A stretch of 64,000 bases of DNA from an uncultured Schaedlerella sp. (GCA_934435195.1 CAKSAJ010000008.1:35009-99008); one strand, 5' to 3'. Counted from the first letter of the stretch, positions 16,574 to 24,474 are shown. The notes: generated by a model not told the origin, from the letters alone. Made by a program: numbers and translations.

Positions 16574-16670
16574 GAAAAAGAGTGCTACCGATAGACGGTT
16601 AGTCCGTTTTGTTATTTAGAATATCTATCAAAGATAACCGCTTAGTTTGCAGACAGGGCGGTTATTTTTG
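16574..16670 (+). ncRNA. Candidate type I antitoxin RNA, convergent to the small membrane toxin
   Basis: A transcript from the promoter at 16538 would be about 95 nt and end at a hairpin ATAACCGC (16634-16641) with GCGGTTAT (16658-16665) followed by TTTTG. Its 3' end covers the stop codon and 3' tail of the toxin mRNA on the other strand, the arrangement of txpA/RatA-type systems. Its first 35 bases (GTGCTACCGATAGACGGTTAGTCC at most 20 identical positions) resemble the 5' leader of the toxin mRNA, so the locus has inverted symmetry. Confidence 0.5.
16634..16670. terminator. Bidirectional terminator shared by toxin and antitoxin transcripts
   Basis: The 8-bp stem ATAACCGC/GCGGTTAT with a 16-base loop is followed by TTTTTG on the plus strand and by a T-poorer tail on the minus strand. 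The toxin stop codon lies inside the right arm. Confidence 0.65.
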
Positions 16671-16760
16671 TGGCTTATTATTATCCTTGCCAAAGGTATA
16701 TCCAAGACCAAAGCAGGTTAAGCCGAAGCTTACCACCGCTATGAAGTCAACAATACTCAT
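16662..16760 (-). CDS. Small hydrophobic peptide, candidate type I toxin
   Basis: A 32-residue peptide with one membrane helix (residues 3-24, IVDFIAVVSFGLTCFGLGY) and a charged tail KDNNKPQK, the build of type I toxins of Firmicutes (holin-like or TxpA/BsrG classes). An excellent ribosome-binding site (AAAAGGAGGG, eight bases before ATG) precedes it. The mRNA would start near 16917 from TTGTGC-17-TATAAT (minus strand, -10 at 16924-16929) and has a long structured leader of about 155 nt, which is typical for toxin mRNAs kept silent by folding. Family membership cannot be proven by eye. Confidence 0.65.
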   Translation of the reverse strand: MSIVDFIAVVSFGLTCFGLGYTFGKDNNKPQK

Positions 16761-16923
16761 GGTTTAGCCCTCCTTTTCACTGGATTCTTTTACAGGTTTC
16801 TATGTAATCAGAGGGTCACAGGTCTACACTCCGTTTCGGTCGTTGCTAAACGAGTGCCACTGGCGCTCAGCAACCTCCGTTGAAGGACTAACCGCCTACC
16901 ATTATGGTAGCACCCATAGTCTG

Positions 16924-16952
16924 ATTATAACCGCCTAAAACTGTCGGCACAA
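16924..16952 (-). promoter_or_regulatory. Promoter of the small toxin mRNA
   Basis: On the minus strand TTGTGC (16947-16952), a 17-base spacer and a perfect TATAAT (16924-16929). The -35 box is weak. The transcript leader between about 16917 and the toxin ATG is rich in inverted repeats. Confidence 0.5.
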
Positions 16953-17098
16953 TATAAAGTTGACAGAGTATAGCAACTGTAGAAGAGAATCTTTTTGGAT
17001 AGGGCTTCCGGTGCCAAGAAATTAGGTAAATAAAAATACATGGTGAAGATCAGCCGTTTTTCACTGTATTTTGGAGAAATAAATATGAGGTAAAATTG

Positions 17099-17334
17099 GA
17101 TTAAAGTATCGTGAAGGTGGACGTACTGTAGAATCAGGACGTGTTTATGTACCATTTAATCATATGGAGTAAGAAGAAACATTGAATAAAGCAAGGTCTA
17201 AATTCTGTGTACATGAACGAAGGTATGTGGAAGAAAAGTATTGGAACAATCCAGATTATTTGTTTGATTGGACGGATGGGAGTTTATACAGGGAGAATAT
17301 TATGCTGTTGACATTCGATGGGAATTGCCATTAA
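17099..17334 (+). pseudogene. Second EF-Tu-like tail plus unrelated remnant
   Basis: The frame from 17099 reads LKYREGGRTVESGRVYV, close to the EF-Tu C-terminal motif REGGRTVGSG, then diverges and stops at 17168. At nucleotide level 17113-17147 resembles 12256-12290. In the same frame after the stop a 50-residue stretch (NKARSKFCVHERRYVEEKYW and on) follows without a start or ribosome-binding site. I cannot identify that part. The whole looks like junk left by recombination beside the toxin locus. Confidence 0.4.
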
Positions 17335-17376
17335 AATTATTGTTGCGAAGGTTACAGTAAAAGGAGTATGGTGTCA

Positions 17377-18351
17377 ATGCAAAAGAAACCTAAAAGTATT
17401 AATGCGCTGATGGCATATATGCGAGATGAAAAAGGATTGAATATTTCTGGAAGTAGTGATAAGAAAAAACTTAGATATATGGGTTATTTCCATGGATATA
17501 AGGGGTATCGTTATCATAATAATCCGGCGAATACGTATGCATTCAATTCTTTTGATGAGGTGCAGGCAATCTATGACTTTGATATGGCGATTAAGACAAT
17601 GTTTTATCCGGAGATAATGTTCTTGGAAACTGCATTTAAAAACTATGTTTTGGAAGTTATTTTGGAAGATGCTAAAAGTAAAAGATTTGCGGATATATAT
17701 GCGAAATTGTTAACGGATTACAAAGCTTATCCGATAGGTAGTAATGATTATAAAAAAGCAATCAATAAAAGAATGAATCTTAGAAATAAAGTATATAGCC
17801 TTATTTCCCGAGATTATGGTAAGCGGTTTATAGTGAATCATTATTATGACAAGGATCAGCCGCTTCCTATATGGGCAATCTTTGAATTGATTAGCCTTGG
17901 TGAATTTGGTACATTTGTAGATTGTCTTGATCCAAATACCAGGAAAAAAGTTTCTAAGAGTGTAGGGATAAAGGTTGCTTATGACCGGGATGGTAAATTG
18001 TTACCATTGATCGTATATGCATTAAAGGATTTAAGAAATGCTGTAGCACACAATAATACGATTTTTGATGCCCGATTTAAAACGGGTAAGGTAAGCTTGA
18101 GAATTGCTAAGTGTATAAGTGTAGAGACCGGAATTAACAATATTACATTCGAGTCTATTGTTGATTATGTGATTCTTATAAGCTTTATGATGAAACTATT
18201 AGAGTGTCCAAAGAAGAAAATTATGGCATTTATTCGTTTGTTCGAAAAGAACTGTGAAGAACTTAGGGGAAAGGTTTCTACATCCATTTTCAACACAGTT
18301 GTGTATACAGATACCAGAACGAAGTTGAATTTATTGAAAAAATATTTGTAG
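17377..18351 (+). CDS. Abi_2 family abortive infection protein (HEPN fold)
   Basis: A 324-residue Abi_2 (AbiD/AbiF type) protein. Residues 1-60 have the family start (KPKSINALMAYMRDEKGL, YFHGYKGYRY) and the middle has DEVQAIYDFDMAIKTMFYPEIMFLETAFKN. The HEPN ribonuclease motif RNxxxH is present as Arg220-Asn221-AVA-His225 in LRNAVAHN. Such proteins abort phage infection, presumably by cutting RNA, at the cost of the cell. ATG 17377 has GGAG ten bases upstream; an ATG nine bases earlier sits on the site itself. It stands alone among relics, as defence genes often do. Confidence 0.85.
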   Translation: MQKKPKSINALMAYMRDEKGLNISGSSDKKKLRYMGYFHGYKGYRYHNNPANTYAFNSFDEVQAIYDFDMAIKTMFYPEIMFLETAFKNYVLEVILEDAKSKRFADIYAKLLTDYKAYPIGSNDYKKAINKRMNLRNKVYSLISRDYGKRFIVNHYYDKDQPLPIWAIFELISLGEFGTFVDCLDPNTRKKVSKSVGIKVAYDRDGKLLPLIVYALKDLRNAVAHNNTIFDARFKTGKVSLRIAKCISVETGINNITFESIVDYVILISFMMKLLECPKKKIMAFIRLFEKNCEELRGKVSTSIFNTVVYTDTRTKLNLLKKYL

Positions 18352-18459
18352 AGAATTCAAAAATATTTGTGGAAAATTCAAAAGTTCTATTGCATAAAAG
18401 TTTTCATTATGGCATAATATATTACAGAATTGCGGCGGACGTCTGCGGACTATGCCTAA

Positions 18460-18497
18460 GGGAGTTGGATGCGTCCGGCTTCCTTTTTTACTTTTTA
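18460..18497 (+). terminator. Intrinsic terminator of the Abi gene
   Basis: GGGAGTTGGA and TCCGGCTTCC pair along 10 bp with G-U pairs around a TGCG loop, followed by TTTTTTACTTTTT. Confidence 0.7.
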
Positions 18498-18564
18498 GCA
18501 AATATACATATAACATTATCGACCAAAATTATCTGGGAAGTGTAATATAAGAAAAGGATAATAC

Positions 18565-19377
18565 ATGAGTAAAAGAAATAGAAAAAAGAAAAATAAGGCA
18601 GGAAATATCATTTCCACTATCATATTGATTATAGCTGTCTGTGTATTTGTGGTTGCTGCATATCAGTTACTCCTTAATGTTCTCCCGTATTATCAGGGCG
18701 GGAAAGACTATGATAAGGTAAAAAAACTTGCAGTTTGGACGGACGGCACAGACGATAAAGATGCAAAAACTTCAGGTGAAGAACAAGTAGGGGAAGCAGC
18801 TTCAGGATTCAAAGTAGATTTTGCAACACTATTGGAGATGAATCCGGATACAGTAGCGTGGATTCGATTTGATGAGCCGTCGATCATTAGTTATCCGGTA
18901 GTAAAAAGCCAGGATAACAATGAATATTTGACAAAGACATTTACAGCAAATGACAATAAATTGGGAGCAATCTTTGTTGATAAAGACTGTGCATCAGATT
19001 TTTTGGGAAGAAATACGTTAATCTACGGACATCATTTGAATTATGGCGGGGAGATGTTTTCGAGATTAAATGAATATGCGGATGAGAGCTTTTGTAAGGC
19101 ACATCCATATTTCTATATTTACACACCGGATGGAAAAACGAGAACATATCAGGTGTTCAGTGCCGGTGTTGTGAAGGATACTGCGGATAATTATATCCTG
19201 TCCTATGCGACAGACGAAGATTTTATGAAATATATTGAACTGTGCAGGAGCACATCTAATTATGCTGTGGATGTAGAGGTAAATGCACAATCCAAAATTG
19301 TAAGTTTGTCTACATGCACGAATGTGAATGAAGACGAAAGATTTTTGTTACAAGGTGTATTGGTAGAAGAAAAATAG
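18565..19377 (+). CDS. Class B sortase
   Basis: A 270-residue membrane-anchored transpeptidase: N-terminal basic stretch and membrane helix (residues 13-35), then the sortase barrel with catalytic His156 in YGHHLNYGG, Cys251 in LSTCTN and Arg259 in DERFLLQG. It cleaves a sorting signal of surface proteins and links them to peptidoglycan or to each other. No substrate gene is adjacent. It is followed by a DUF951 gene 10 bases later and lies upstream of the rpsF operon, a conserved place for it in Lachnospiraceae as far as I recall. Confidence 0.9.
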   Translation: MSKRNRKKKNKAGNIISTIILIIAVCVFVVAAYQLLLNVLPYYQGGKDYDKVKKLAVWTDGTDDKDAKTSGEEQVGEAASGFKVDFATLLEMNPDTVAWIRFDEPSIISYPVVKSQDNNEYLTKTFTANDNKLGAIFVDKDCASDFLGRNTLIYGHHLNYGGEMFSRLNEYADESFCKAHPYFYIYTPDGKTRTYQVFSAGVVKDTADNYILSYATDEDFMKYIELCRSTSNYAVDVEVNAQSKIVSLSTCTNVNEDERFLLQGVLVEEK

Positions 19378-19387
19378 GAGGAGAGGC

Positions 19388-19576
19388 ATGGCAGATCGTT
19401 TTGCAGTAGGAGATATTATTCGAATGAAAAAACCGCATCCATGCGGAAGTCATGAGTGGGAAATCCTTCGTGTCGGAGCAGATTTCCGTTTGAAATGTGA
19501 AGGCTGCGGGCATCAGGTTATGGTGTCTAGAAAATTGGTTGAAAAAAATACAAAAGAAATACGAAAAAAGGCTTGA
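19388..19576 (+). CDS. DUF951 family protein
   Basis: A 62-residue protein, complete for the DUF951 family (MADRFAVGDIIRMKKPHPCG, then GADFRLKCEGCGHQVMVSRKLVEK). The cysteines CGSH and CEGCGH could bind zinc. The family is widespread in Firmicutes next to rpsF or ychF and has no established function. GGAGGAG lies before the ATG. Confidence 0.88.
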   Translation: MADRFAVGDIIRMKKPHPCGSHEWEILRVGADFRLKCEGCGHQVMVSRKLVEKNTKEIRKKA

Positions 19577-19613
19577 AAGAAATAGAACACTATGATAAAA
19601 TAGCAAATTGTGA

Positions 19614-19697
19614 CATGCCGTTTAAATAAACGGTTGAAAACATTTCCTTGCTCTCGTGCAAAGTCGAGGGCCAGAGACCAAAAGGAGGTAAAAACAC
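19614..19697 (+). promoter_or_regulatory. rpsF leader, candidate S6:S18 autoregulatory RNA
   Basis: Before rpsF lies a structured leader with CCGTTTAAATAAACGG (perfect hairpin) and a second stem around CTTGC-TCTCGT-GCAAAG, then AAAGGAGG. Many bacteria regulate rpsF through an S6:S18-binding mRNA structure. I see a plausible structure but not the consensus in a form I can prove. Confidence 0.3.
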
Positions 19698-19985
19698 ATG
19701 AACAAGTATGAATTAGCTGTTGTTGTCAGCGCTAAAATCGAAGACGACGCTAGAGCAGAAGTCATTGAAAAAGTGAAAGATCTGATCACTCGTGTAGGTG
19801 GTAATGTAACAGACGTCGATGAATGGGGTAAGAGAAGATTTGCTTACGAAATTCAGAAGATGAAAGAAGGATTCTACTACTTCATCCACTTCGAGGCTGA
19901 GAGTACTGTTCCTGCAGAGTTGGAACAGCGTATCCGTATCATGGATCACGTTCTCAGATATTTATGCGTTAGACAGGATGCATAA
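19698..19985 (+). CDS. rpsF: 30S ribosomal protein S6
   Basis: A 95-residue protein with the S6 pattern: MNKYELAVVVSAKIEDDARAEVIEKVKDLI, DEWGKRRFAYEIQKMKEGFYYFIHFE and a terminal helix VLRYLCVRQDA. It binds S18 and 16S rRNA in the platform of the 30S subunit. It heads the conserved rpsF-ssb-rpsR operon, 15 bases before ssb, with AAGGAGGT before the ATG. Confidence 0.98.
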   Translation: MNKYELAVVVSAKIEDDARAEVIEKVKDLITRVGGNVTDVDEWGKRRFAYEIQKMKEGFYYFIHFEAESTVPAELEQRIRIMDHVLRYLCVRQDA

Positions 19986-20000
19986 TAGAAAGAGGTATAT

Positions 20001-20453
20001 ATGAACAAGGTAGTTTTGGTAGGAAGATTAACCAGAGACCCGGAAGTTAGATATTCTCAGGGTGACAGCTCAACAGCAGTTGCCAGATATACATTAGCAG
20101 TAGACCGCAGATTTAAAAGAGATAATGAACCAAGCGCAGATTTTATTCCGTGTGTTGTGTTCGGTCGTTCAGGTGAATTTGCAGAAAAATATTTCCGTCA
20201 GGGAATGCGCGTTTCCGTTTCCGGTCGTATCCAGACAGGAAGCTATACAAATAAGGATGGCGTAAGAGTCTACACTACTGAGGTAATCGTAGAAGAACAG
20301 GAATTTGCTGAAAGCAGAGCAGAGAGTGAAGCGAACAGAGGTGCGTTCCACCAGTCAGCTCCTAGCCAGGCAGCACCATCACCAAGCGTTGATGCCGGAG
20401 ATGGCTTCATGAATATTCCAGATGGAATCGATGAGGAGTTACCGTTTAACTAA
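20001..20453 (+). CDS. ssb: Single-stranded DNA-binding protein
   Basis: A 150-residue SSB with an N-terminal OB fold (MNKVVLVGRLTRDPEVRYSQ, ARYTLAVDRRF, IPCVVFGRSGEFAEKYFRQG, VSGRIQTGSYTNKDG), a glutamine- and serine-rich linker, and the acidic tip IDEELPFN that recruits replication and repair enzymes. It lies between rpsF and rpsR as in most Firmicutes. Confidence 0.98.
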   Translation: MNKVVLVGRLTRDPEVRYSQGDSSTAVARYTLAVDRRFKRDNEPSADFIPCVVFGRSGEFAEKYFRQGMRVSVSGRIQTGSYTNKDGVRVYTTEVIVEEQEFAESRAESEANRGAFHQSAPSQAAPSPSVDAGDGFMNIPDGIDEELPFN

Positions 20454-20492
20454 AGTCTGACTTCCAAATGAATAAATATGGAGGTAAACGAA

Positions 20493-20759
20493 ATGGCTTA
20501 CGAAAAAGGTAGCAAACCAGAAGGCGGCTTCAAGAGAAGAGGCCCAGCACGCAGAAGAAAAAAAGTTTGCGTATTCTGTGGTAAAGAAAATAACGAAATC
20601 GATTACAAAGACGTTGCAAAATTAAAGAAATATGTTTCTGAAAGAGGAAAAATTCTTCCAAGAAGAATCACAGGAAACTGTGCAAAACATCAGAGAGCTC
20701 TTACAGTAGCAATCAAGAGAGCAAGACACATTTCTTTGATGCCATACGTCCAAGACTAA
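20493..20759 (+). CDS. rpsR: 30S ribosomal protein S18
   Basis: An 88-residue S18: RRGPARRRKKVCVFCGKENNEIDYKDVAKLKKYVSERGKILPRRITGNCAKHQRALTVAIKRARHISLMPYV contains the cysteines of the zinc-containing S18 form. ATG 20493 is used because GGAGGT lies just upstream; the in-frame ATG at 20478 would place that site inside the gene. It is the last gene of the chromosomal block before the conjugative element. Confidence 0.97.
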   Translation: MAYEKGSKPEGGFKRRGPARRRKKVCVFCGKENNEIDYKDVAKLKKYVSERGKILPRRITGNCAKHQRALTVAIKRARHISLMPYVQD

Positions 20760-20797
20760 GCCTTATAAATAGGGCGTTTGCGAACAGGTTTATCCAA

Positions 20798-20818
20798 TTT
20801 TACACCACTTTTACACCA
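20798..20818. repeat. Tandem TTTTACACCA repeat at the left edge of the element
   Basis: TTTTACACCA occurs at 20798-20807 and again at 20809-20818, an 11-bp period, 40-60 bases after rpsR and before the first element gene. The size and phase recall arm-type binding sites of tyrosine integrases near the end of integrated elements. This is only a suggestion; no matching site was found at the right end. Confidence 0.4.
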
Positions 20819-20863
20819 ATTGTGGGATAAAAATTGGAGGTAACGAATTCGAAAAGATCTAGA

Positions 20864-20894
20864 ACCGTCATTACGTGTGTAATGGCGGTTTTTT
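20864..20894 (+). terminator. Intrinsic terminator after rpsR
   Basis: ACCGTCATTAC-GTGT-GTAATGGCGGT is a stem of 11 bp with one G-U pair, followed by TTTTTT. Confidence 0.88.
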
Positions 20895-21029
20895 ACTAAA
20901 AATATCTGAACAAATCATATCAATAAAAAATCGAAAAAACATCACCCAAACAAGATAATATATAATTCCAAATAAAATGGTAATTGGTGTCTCATTTTCA
21001 AATTCAAAGGTTTGAAAGGAGAAAAGACC

Positions 21030-21533
21030 ATGAAACAAAACACAGCGTTAAGAGCAAGCAATTCAAAGAATCACACACACATTATTTTCAAAAATCAGGA
21101 GCACGAAGAATTCTACTATTCTTCACTAAAGAACTGCAGATATCAAGACAGTTATCATGAAGCATTATGTTACTGCCTTGGGATATCCGATGATACAAGA
21201 CAGAATGTAAATCGTATTTATGATTTCACAACTGGGTATATCAAGCCGGAATGTCTGCATGATGGGTGGCAAACAAGCGGTTCATTAAAAATCGTTCGTT
21301 TAGCCTTTAATCTCTATACAGATGGGGTACCGACAGTGGAAGAAGATGACAGCCATGAGGAGCAGTTAGATGAATGTAGACAATATAGTGTTTCTGATTT
21401 ATTTTGTTGCAGTTATGCAAAATACTTCTGGCAGGCAATTGGACTTCGGTATCCGGAATACGTAAATTATCGTTCAATGGAGGAAATCTTATATGGTCAA
21501 AGTGAGATTGCAGGGAACAAAACAAGATATTAA
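21030..21533 (+). CDS. DUF6075 family protein of conjugative elements
   Basis: A 167-residue soluble protein. The motif run NHTHIIFKNQEHEEFYYSSLKNCR, SYHEALCYCLGISDDTR, IYDFTTGYIKPECLHDGWQTSGS and VRLAFNLYTDG is shared by proteins of Tn916/Tn1549-like and related elements and by phages of gut clostridia. The function is unknown. AAAGGAG lies before ATG 21030. Its end overlaps the next small gene by 41 bases, so the two are coupled. Start of the element block. Confidence 0.7.
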   Translation: MKQNTALRASNSKNHTHIIFKNQEHEEFYYSSLKNCRYQDSYHEALCYCLGISDDTRQNVNRIYDFTTGYIKPECLHDGWQTSGSLKIVRLAFNLYTDGVPTVEEDDSHEEQLDECRQYSVSDLFCCSYAKYFWQAIGLRYPEYVNYRSMEEILYGQSEIAGNKTRY

Positions 21534-21660
21534 TTGGTTTATTGAAAGAGTATTAAAAAATAACAATGAGGTAAAAGTCTTAGATATTTCTGAGACTTAT
21601 GCCAACAAAGGGACAAACAGATTTGTTCGATTGTATTCAGAAGTAGAAAAGGCTAAGTAG
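21493..21660 (+). CDS. DUF3970 family small protein
   Basis: A 55-residue protein, MVKVRLQGTKQDINWFIERV followed by EVKVLDISETYANKGTNRFVRLYSEVE, which fits the DUF3970 family found in Firmicute conjugative elements. It overlaps the end of the DUF6075 gene and has GGAGGAAATC before the ATG. No function is known. Confidence 0.75.
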   Translation: MVKVRLQGTKQDINWFIERVLKNNNEVKVLDISETYANKGTNRFVRLYSEVEKAK

Positions 21661-21676
21661 CAGGAGGAAATAGTGT

Positions 21677-22465
21677 ATGTGTAGAGTAATTGCAATTGCA
21701 AACCAAAAAGGAGGCTGCTCAAAAACAACAACCAGTATCAATCTGGGAGTAGGACTTGCCCGCTTGGGAGAAAAAGTACTTTTGGTAGACAATGATCCGC
21801 AAGGTCATATGACAATGGGGTTGGGATTTCCAAAGAATCTGAGAGTGACGTTAAAGACGATGATGGAAAATATTATCATGGGTGTAGAGTTTGATCCTAA
21901 AGAGGGAATTCTACATCATTCGGAGGGCGTGGATTTAGTGCCTGCTAATAAACTGCTCACAGGGATGGACATGTCTTTGATTTCAGTGGATGACCGAGAA
22001 AATGTATTGAAGGAATATTTGGAGTTATTGAAAGACGAGTATTCATATATCATCATTGATTGTATGCCGTCTCTTGGTATGCTCACGGTAAATGCGATGA
22101 GTGCAGCTGACAGCGTTCTGATACCGGTTCAGCCACAATATTATGCTGCAGACGGTCTGGTAGAACTTTTAAAAGTGATAAAAAATATCAAGAAAAGATA
22201 CAATCCGAGAATTGAAATTGAAGGAATCCTGTTTACGATGGATAATTGTCGTTATAACAATTCAAAGAGAAATAAGAAAGCGATTTGTGATGCATACGGA
22301 AATGAGCTGAATATTTTTCAAGATTCAATTCCAAGATTAGAGGCGATTGCCGAGACTGCTTCGGAAGGAATCAGTATATTTGAATATGCAGAAAATAGTA
22401 AAGGGGCAGACAGCTATGGAAGACTGGCAGAGGAGGTGTTGAATCATGGCAAGAAGAGTAAATAA
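21677..22465 (+). CDS. parA: ParA family partition ATPase
   Basis: A 262-residue ParA/Soj ATPase with a deviant Walker A KGGCSKTT (residues 11-18; the usual second Gly of KGGVGKTT is Ser here), Walker A' DNDPQGH and Walker B YIIIDCMPSLG. With ParB it should segregate or stabilise the excised circular form. AGGAGG precedes the ATG and the stop overlaps parB by 20 bases. The gene trio parA-parB-repA is typical for elements that replicate autonomously when excised. Confidence 0.9.
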   Translation: MCRVIAIANQKGGCSKTTTSINLGVGLARLGEKVLLVDNDPQGHMTMGLGFPKNLRVTLKTMMENIIMGVEFDPKEGILHHSEGVDLVPANKLLTGMDMSLISVDDRENVLKEYLELLKDEYSYIIIDCMPSLGMLTVNAMSAADSVLIPVQPQYYAADGLVELLKVIKNIKKRYNPRIEIEGILFTMDNCRYNNSKRNKKAICDAYGNELNIFQDSIPRLEAIAETASEGISIFEYAENSKGADSYGRLAEEVLNHGKKSK

Positions 22466-23360
22466 AGAGATTCAACTTACGTCCTATGAGGATTTGCTTG
22501 GTGTTGAAGAAAACGAAGTTCTGTCAGATCAGATTATGGAGTTGCCAATTTCCGAATTGCATGATTTTAAGAATCATCCATTTCAAGTCAGAGAAGATGA
22601 CGAGATGGAAAAGCTTTCGGAGAGTGTCAAAGAATATGGTGTACTAAACCCTGCATTGGCAAGACCAAAAGTGGATGGTGGATATGAACTGATTTCAGGA
22701 CACAGAAGAAAACTGGCGAGTATAAGAAGTCATAGAGAAACCATGCCGGTCATTGTAAGGGACTATAGTGACGATGAAGCGGTGGCAATTATGGTGGATT
22801 CGAATATTCAAAGGGAGAACATTCTTCCGAGTGAAAAAGCCTACGCATATAAGATGAAATCAGAAGCATTGAAGCATCAAGGCATAAGTAGTGGCTACAA
22901 GGAAAACACCTCTTCTATTATTGGAAAAGAAGCCGGAGACAGTGGGAGAACGGTTCAGCGTTACATTCGATTAACAGAATTGATACCGGAATTGTTGGAA
23001 GCAGTAGACAAGGAAAAAATCAAGTTTATGCCAGCAGTATTCTTATCATATTTAAGTCAGAGTGAACAACAGTGGGTAAGTCAATGTATTACGAAAAATA
23101 GATGTGGAGTTTCGATTGATAAAGCGAAGAAATTAAAGGAATACAGCGAAGCAAATGAATTGACAGAGCTGGCGGTCGAATTAATTTTGTTAGGTGAAAA
23201 AAGAGAAGTTATGAGTGTGACATTGCCAGAGAAGCGGATTCGACAGTACTTTCCAAAGGAGTACGGAAAGGAACAGATAGAAAATATTATCATTTCTCTT
23301 CTGGAACAGTGGAAGCAGAATGAGGAAAGGGGAGAAGCGCATGGAGCCGATACAGTTTGA
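22446..23360 (+). CDS. parB: ParB/Spo0J-like partition protein
   Basis: A 304-residue ParB family protein with the N-terminal CTP-binding and nuclease-like fold (ISELHDFKNHPFQVREDDEMEKLSESVKEYGVLNPALARP, then GYELISGHRRKLAS with the GHRR box), and a central helix-turn-helix region (IIGKEAGDSGRTVQRYIRLTELIPELLEAVD). It should bind a parS-like site on the element. AGGAGGTG precedes the ATG inside the end of parA; the stop overlaps repA. Confidence 0.9.
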   Translation: MARRVNKEIQLTSYEDLLGVEENEVLSDQIMELPISELHDFKNHPFQVREDDEMEKLSESVKEYGVLNPALARPKVDGGYELISGHRRKLASIRSHRETMPVIVRDYSDDEAVAIMVDSNIQRENILPSEKAYAYKMKSEALKHQGISSGYKENTSSIIGKEAGDSGRTVQRYIRLTELIPELLEAVDKEKIKFMPAVFLSYLSQSEQQWVSQCITKNRCGVSIDKAKKLKEYSEANELTELAVELILLGEKREVMSVTLPEKRIRQYFPKEYGKEQIENIIISLLEQWKQNEERGEAHGADTV

Positions 23361-24435
23361 CTATTTTCGTGGACTTGAAGCAGAGCAATACAACTTCTAT
23401 CGGGTGCCGAAGATATTGTTTACAGGAGAGTGCTTTCGCGCTCTCTCCTGTGAGGCAAAGGTGTTATACGGTCTGATGTTGGACCGTATGAACCTAAGTA
23501 TAAAAAATCAGTGGATTGATGAAGAGAATCGACCGTATATCTTCTTTACGATTGAAGAAATTATGGAGTTTCTCGATTGCAAAACGCAAAAAGCAACGAA
23601 GCTGATGAAGGAACTGGATACGGAATCGGGTATTGGTTTGATAGAAAAGAAACGATTAGGTATGGGAAAACCGAATGTAATTTATGTAAAGAATTTCATG
23701 GTAAAGTCGAATGTAGAACCTAAATCAAAAGAAAAAGAGCCTGAAATCCCAGAAAACACGCAGACTTTTGAAAATCAAAATTCAAGAATTTCGGAAATCA
23801 AAAATCAAGACTTTCGAGAATCAAAAATCAAGACTTTTGAAAATCAAAATACAGGACTTTTGAAAATCAAAAATCAAGACTTTCGAGAATCAAAAATCAA
23901 AACTTTTGAAAATCAAAGTTCAAGAAATTTGAAAATCGAGAATCAAGAATTTCGAAAATCAAAATGTAATAATACTGATAATAATAAAACTGATTATAGT
24001 GAGACTAATCCTATCCATCTATCTGCAGATTCTGCACAGCAGAAAACTGAAGGGAGGGATTTGATGGATGAGGTGCAGATTTACACCGATATTGTGAAAT
24101 CCAATATCGAGTATGACACCGTTTGGATAAACACGCCAGAGAAGGATCGAAAGTATGTAGATGAAATGGTGGAGTTGATGGTGGAGATGCTTTGCATCAA
24201 AAAGGATCCCATCCTCATTGCCGGAGCGGAATATCCTTGTCAGCTTGTGAAGAGCAAGCTGTTGAAGATTGACTCTTCGCACATTGAATACATTTTGTGG
24301 AGCTTAAAGAAGAATACCACAAAGATTCGAAACATCAAGGCATACTTGCTGACCTGTATCTTCAATGCTCCGTCTACGATTCACAACTTCTATCACGCAG
24401 AAGTGAATCATGACCTATGCGGAGCGGGGGTGTGA
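23341..24435 (+). CDS. repA: RepA_N family replication initiator
   Basis: A 364-residue initiator. Residues 1-125 are the RepA_N winged-helix domain (FYRVPKILFTGECFRALSCEAKVLYGLMLDRMNLS, IFFTIEEIMEFLDCKTQKATKLMKELD). Residues about 135-215 are a repeated NQ/K/F-rich linker (units like KIKTFENQ and NQDFRES). Residues 240-364 are the DUF6017-like C-terminal domain seen in such initiators. The DNA of the linker is a direct-repeat array, and RepA_N plasmids are known to have their origin inside the rep gene. ATG 23341 follows GGGGAG; it overlaps parB by 20 bases. Confidence 0.88.
   Translation: MEPIQFDYFRGLEAEQYNFYRVPKILFTGECFRALSCEAKVLYGLMLDRMNLSIKNQWIDEENRPYIFFTIEEIMEFLDCKTQKATKLMKELDTESGIGLIEKKRLGMGKPNVIYVKNFMVKSNVEPKSKEKEPEIPENTQTFENQNSRISEIKNQDFRESKIKTFENQNTGLLKIKNQDFRESKIKTFENQSSRNLKIENQEFRKSKCNNTDNNKTDYSETNPIHLSADSAQQKTEGRDLMDEVQIYTDIVKSNIEYDTVWINTPEKDRKYVDEMVELMVEMLCIKKDPILIAGAEYPCQLVKSKLLKIDSSHIEYILWSLKKNTTKIRNIKAYLLTCIFNAPSTIHNFYHAEVNHDLCGAGV
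23755..23970. repeat. Iteron-like direct repeats inside repA (candidate oriV)
   Basis: About ten copies of a 21-bp AT-rich unit such as AATCAAGACTTTTGAAAATC follow each other in phase with the codons (7 residues per unit). The block around 23805-23850 recurs almost unchanged about 61-63 bp later. RepA_N plasmids such as pAD1 have iterons in the same place. Confidence 0.65.
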
Positions 24436-24474
24436 AATACATAAAAACAATTGAATAACGAGAAAGGAATGGAA

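Noticed and set aside
23755..23970. CRISPR-like array
   Set aside because: The repeats are in codon phase inside repA, are only 21 bp long without unique spacers, and no cas gene is near.
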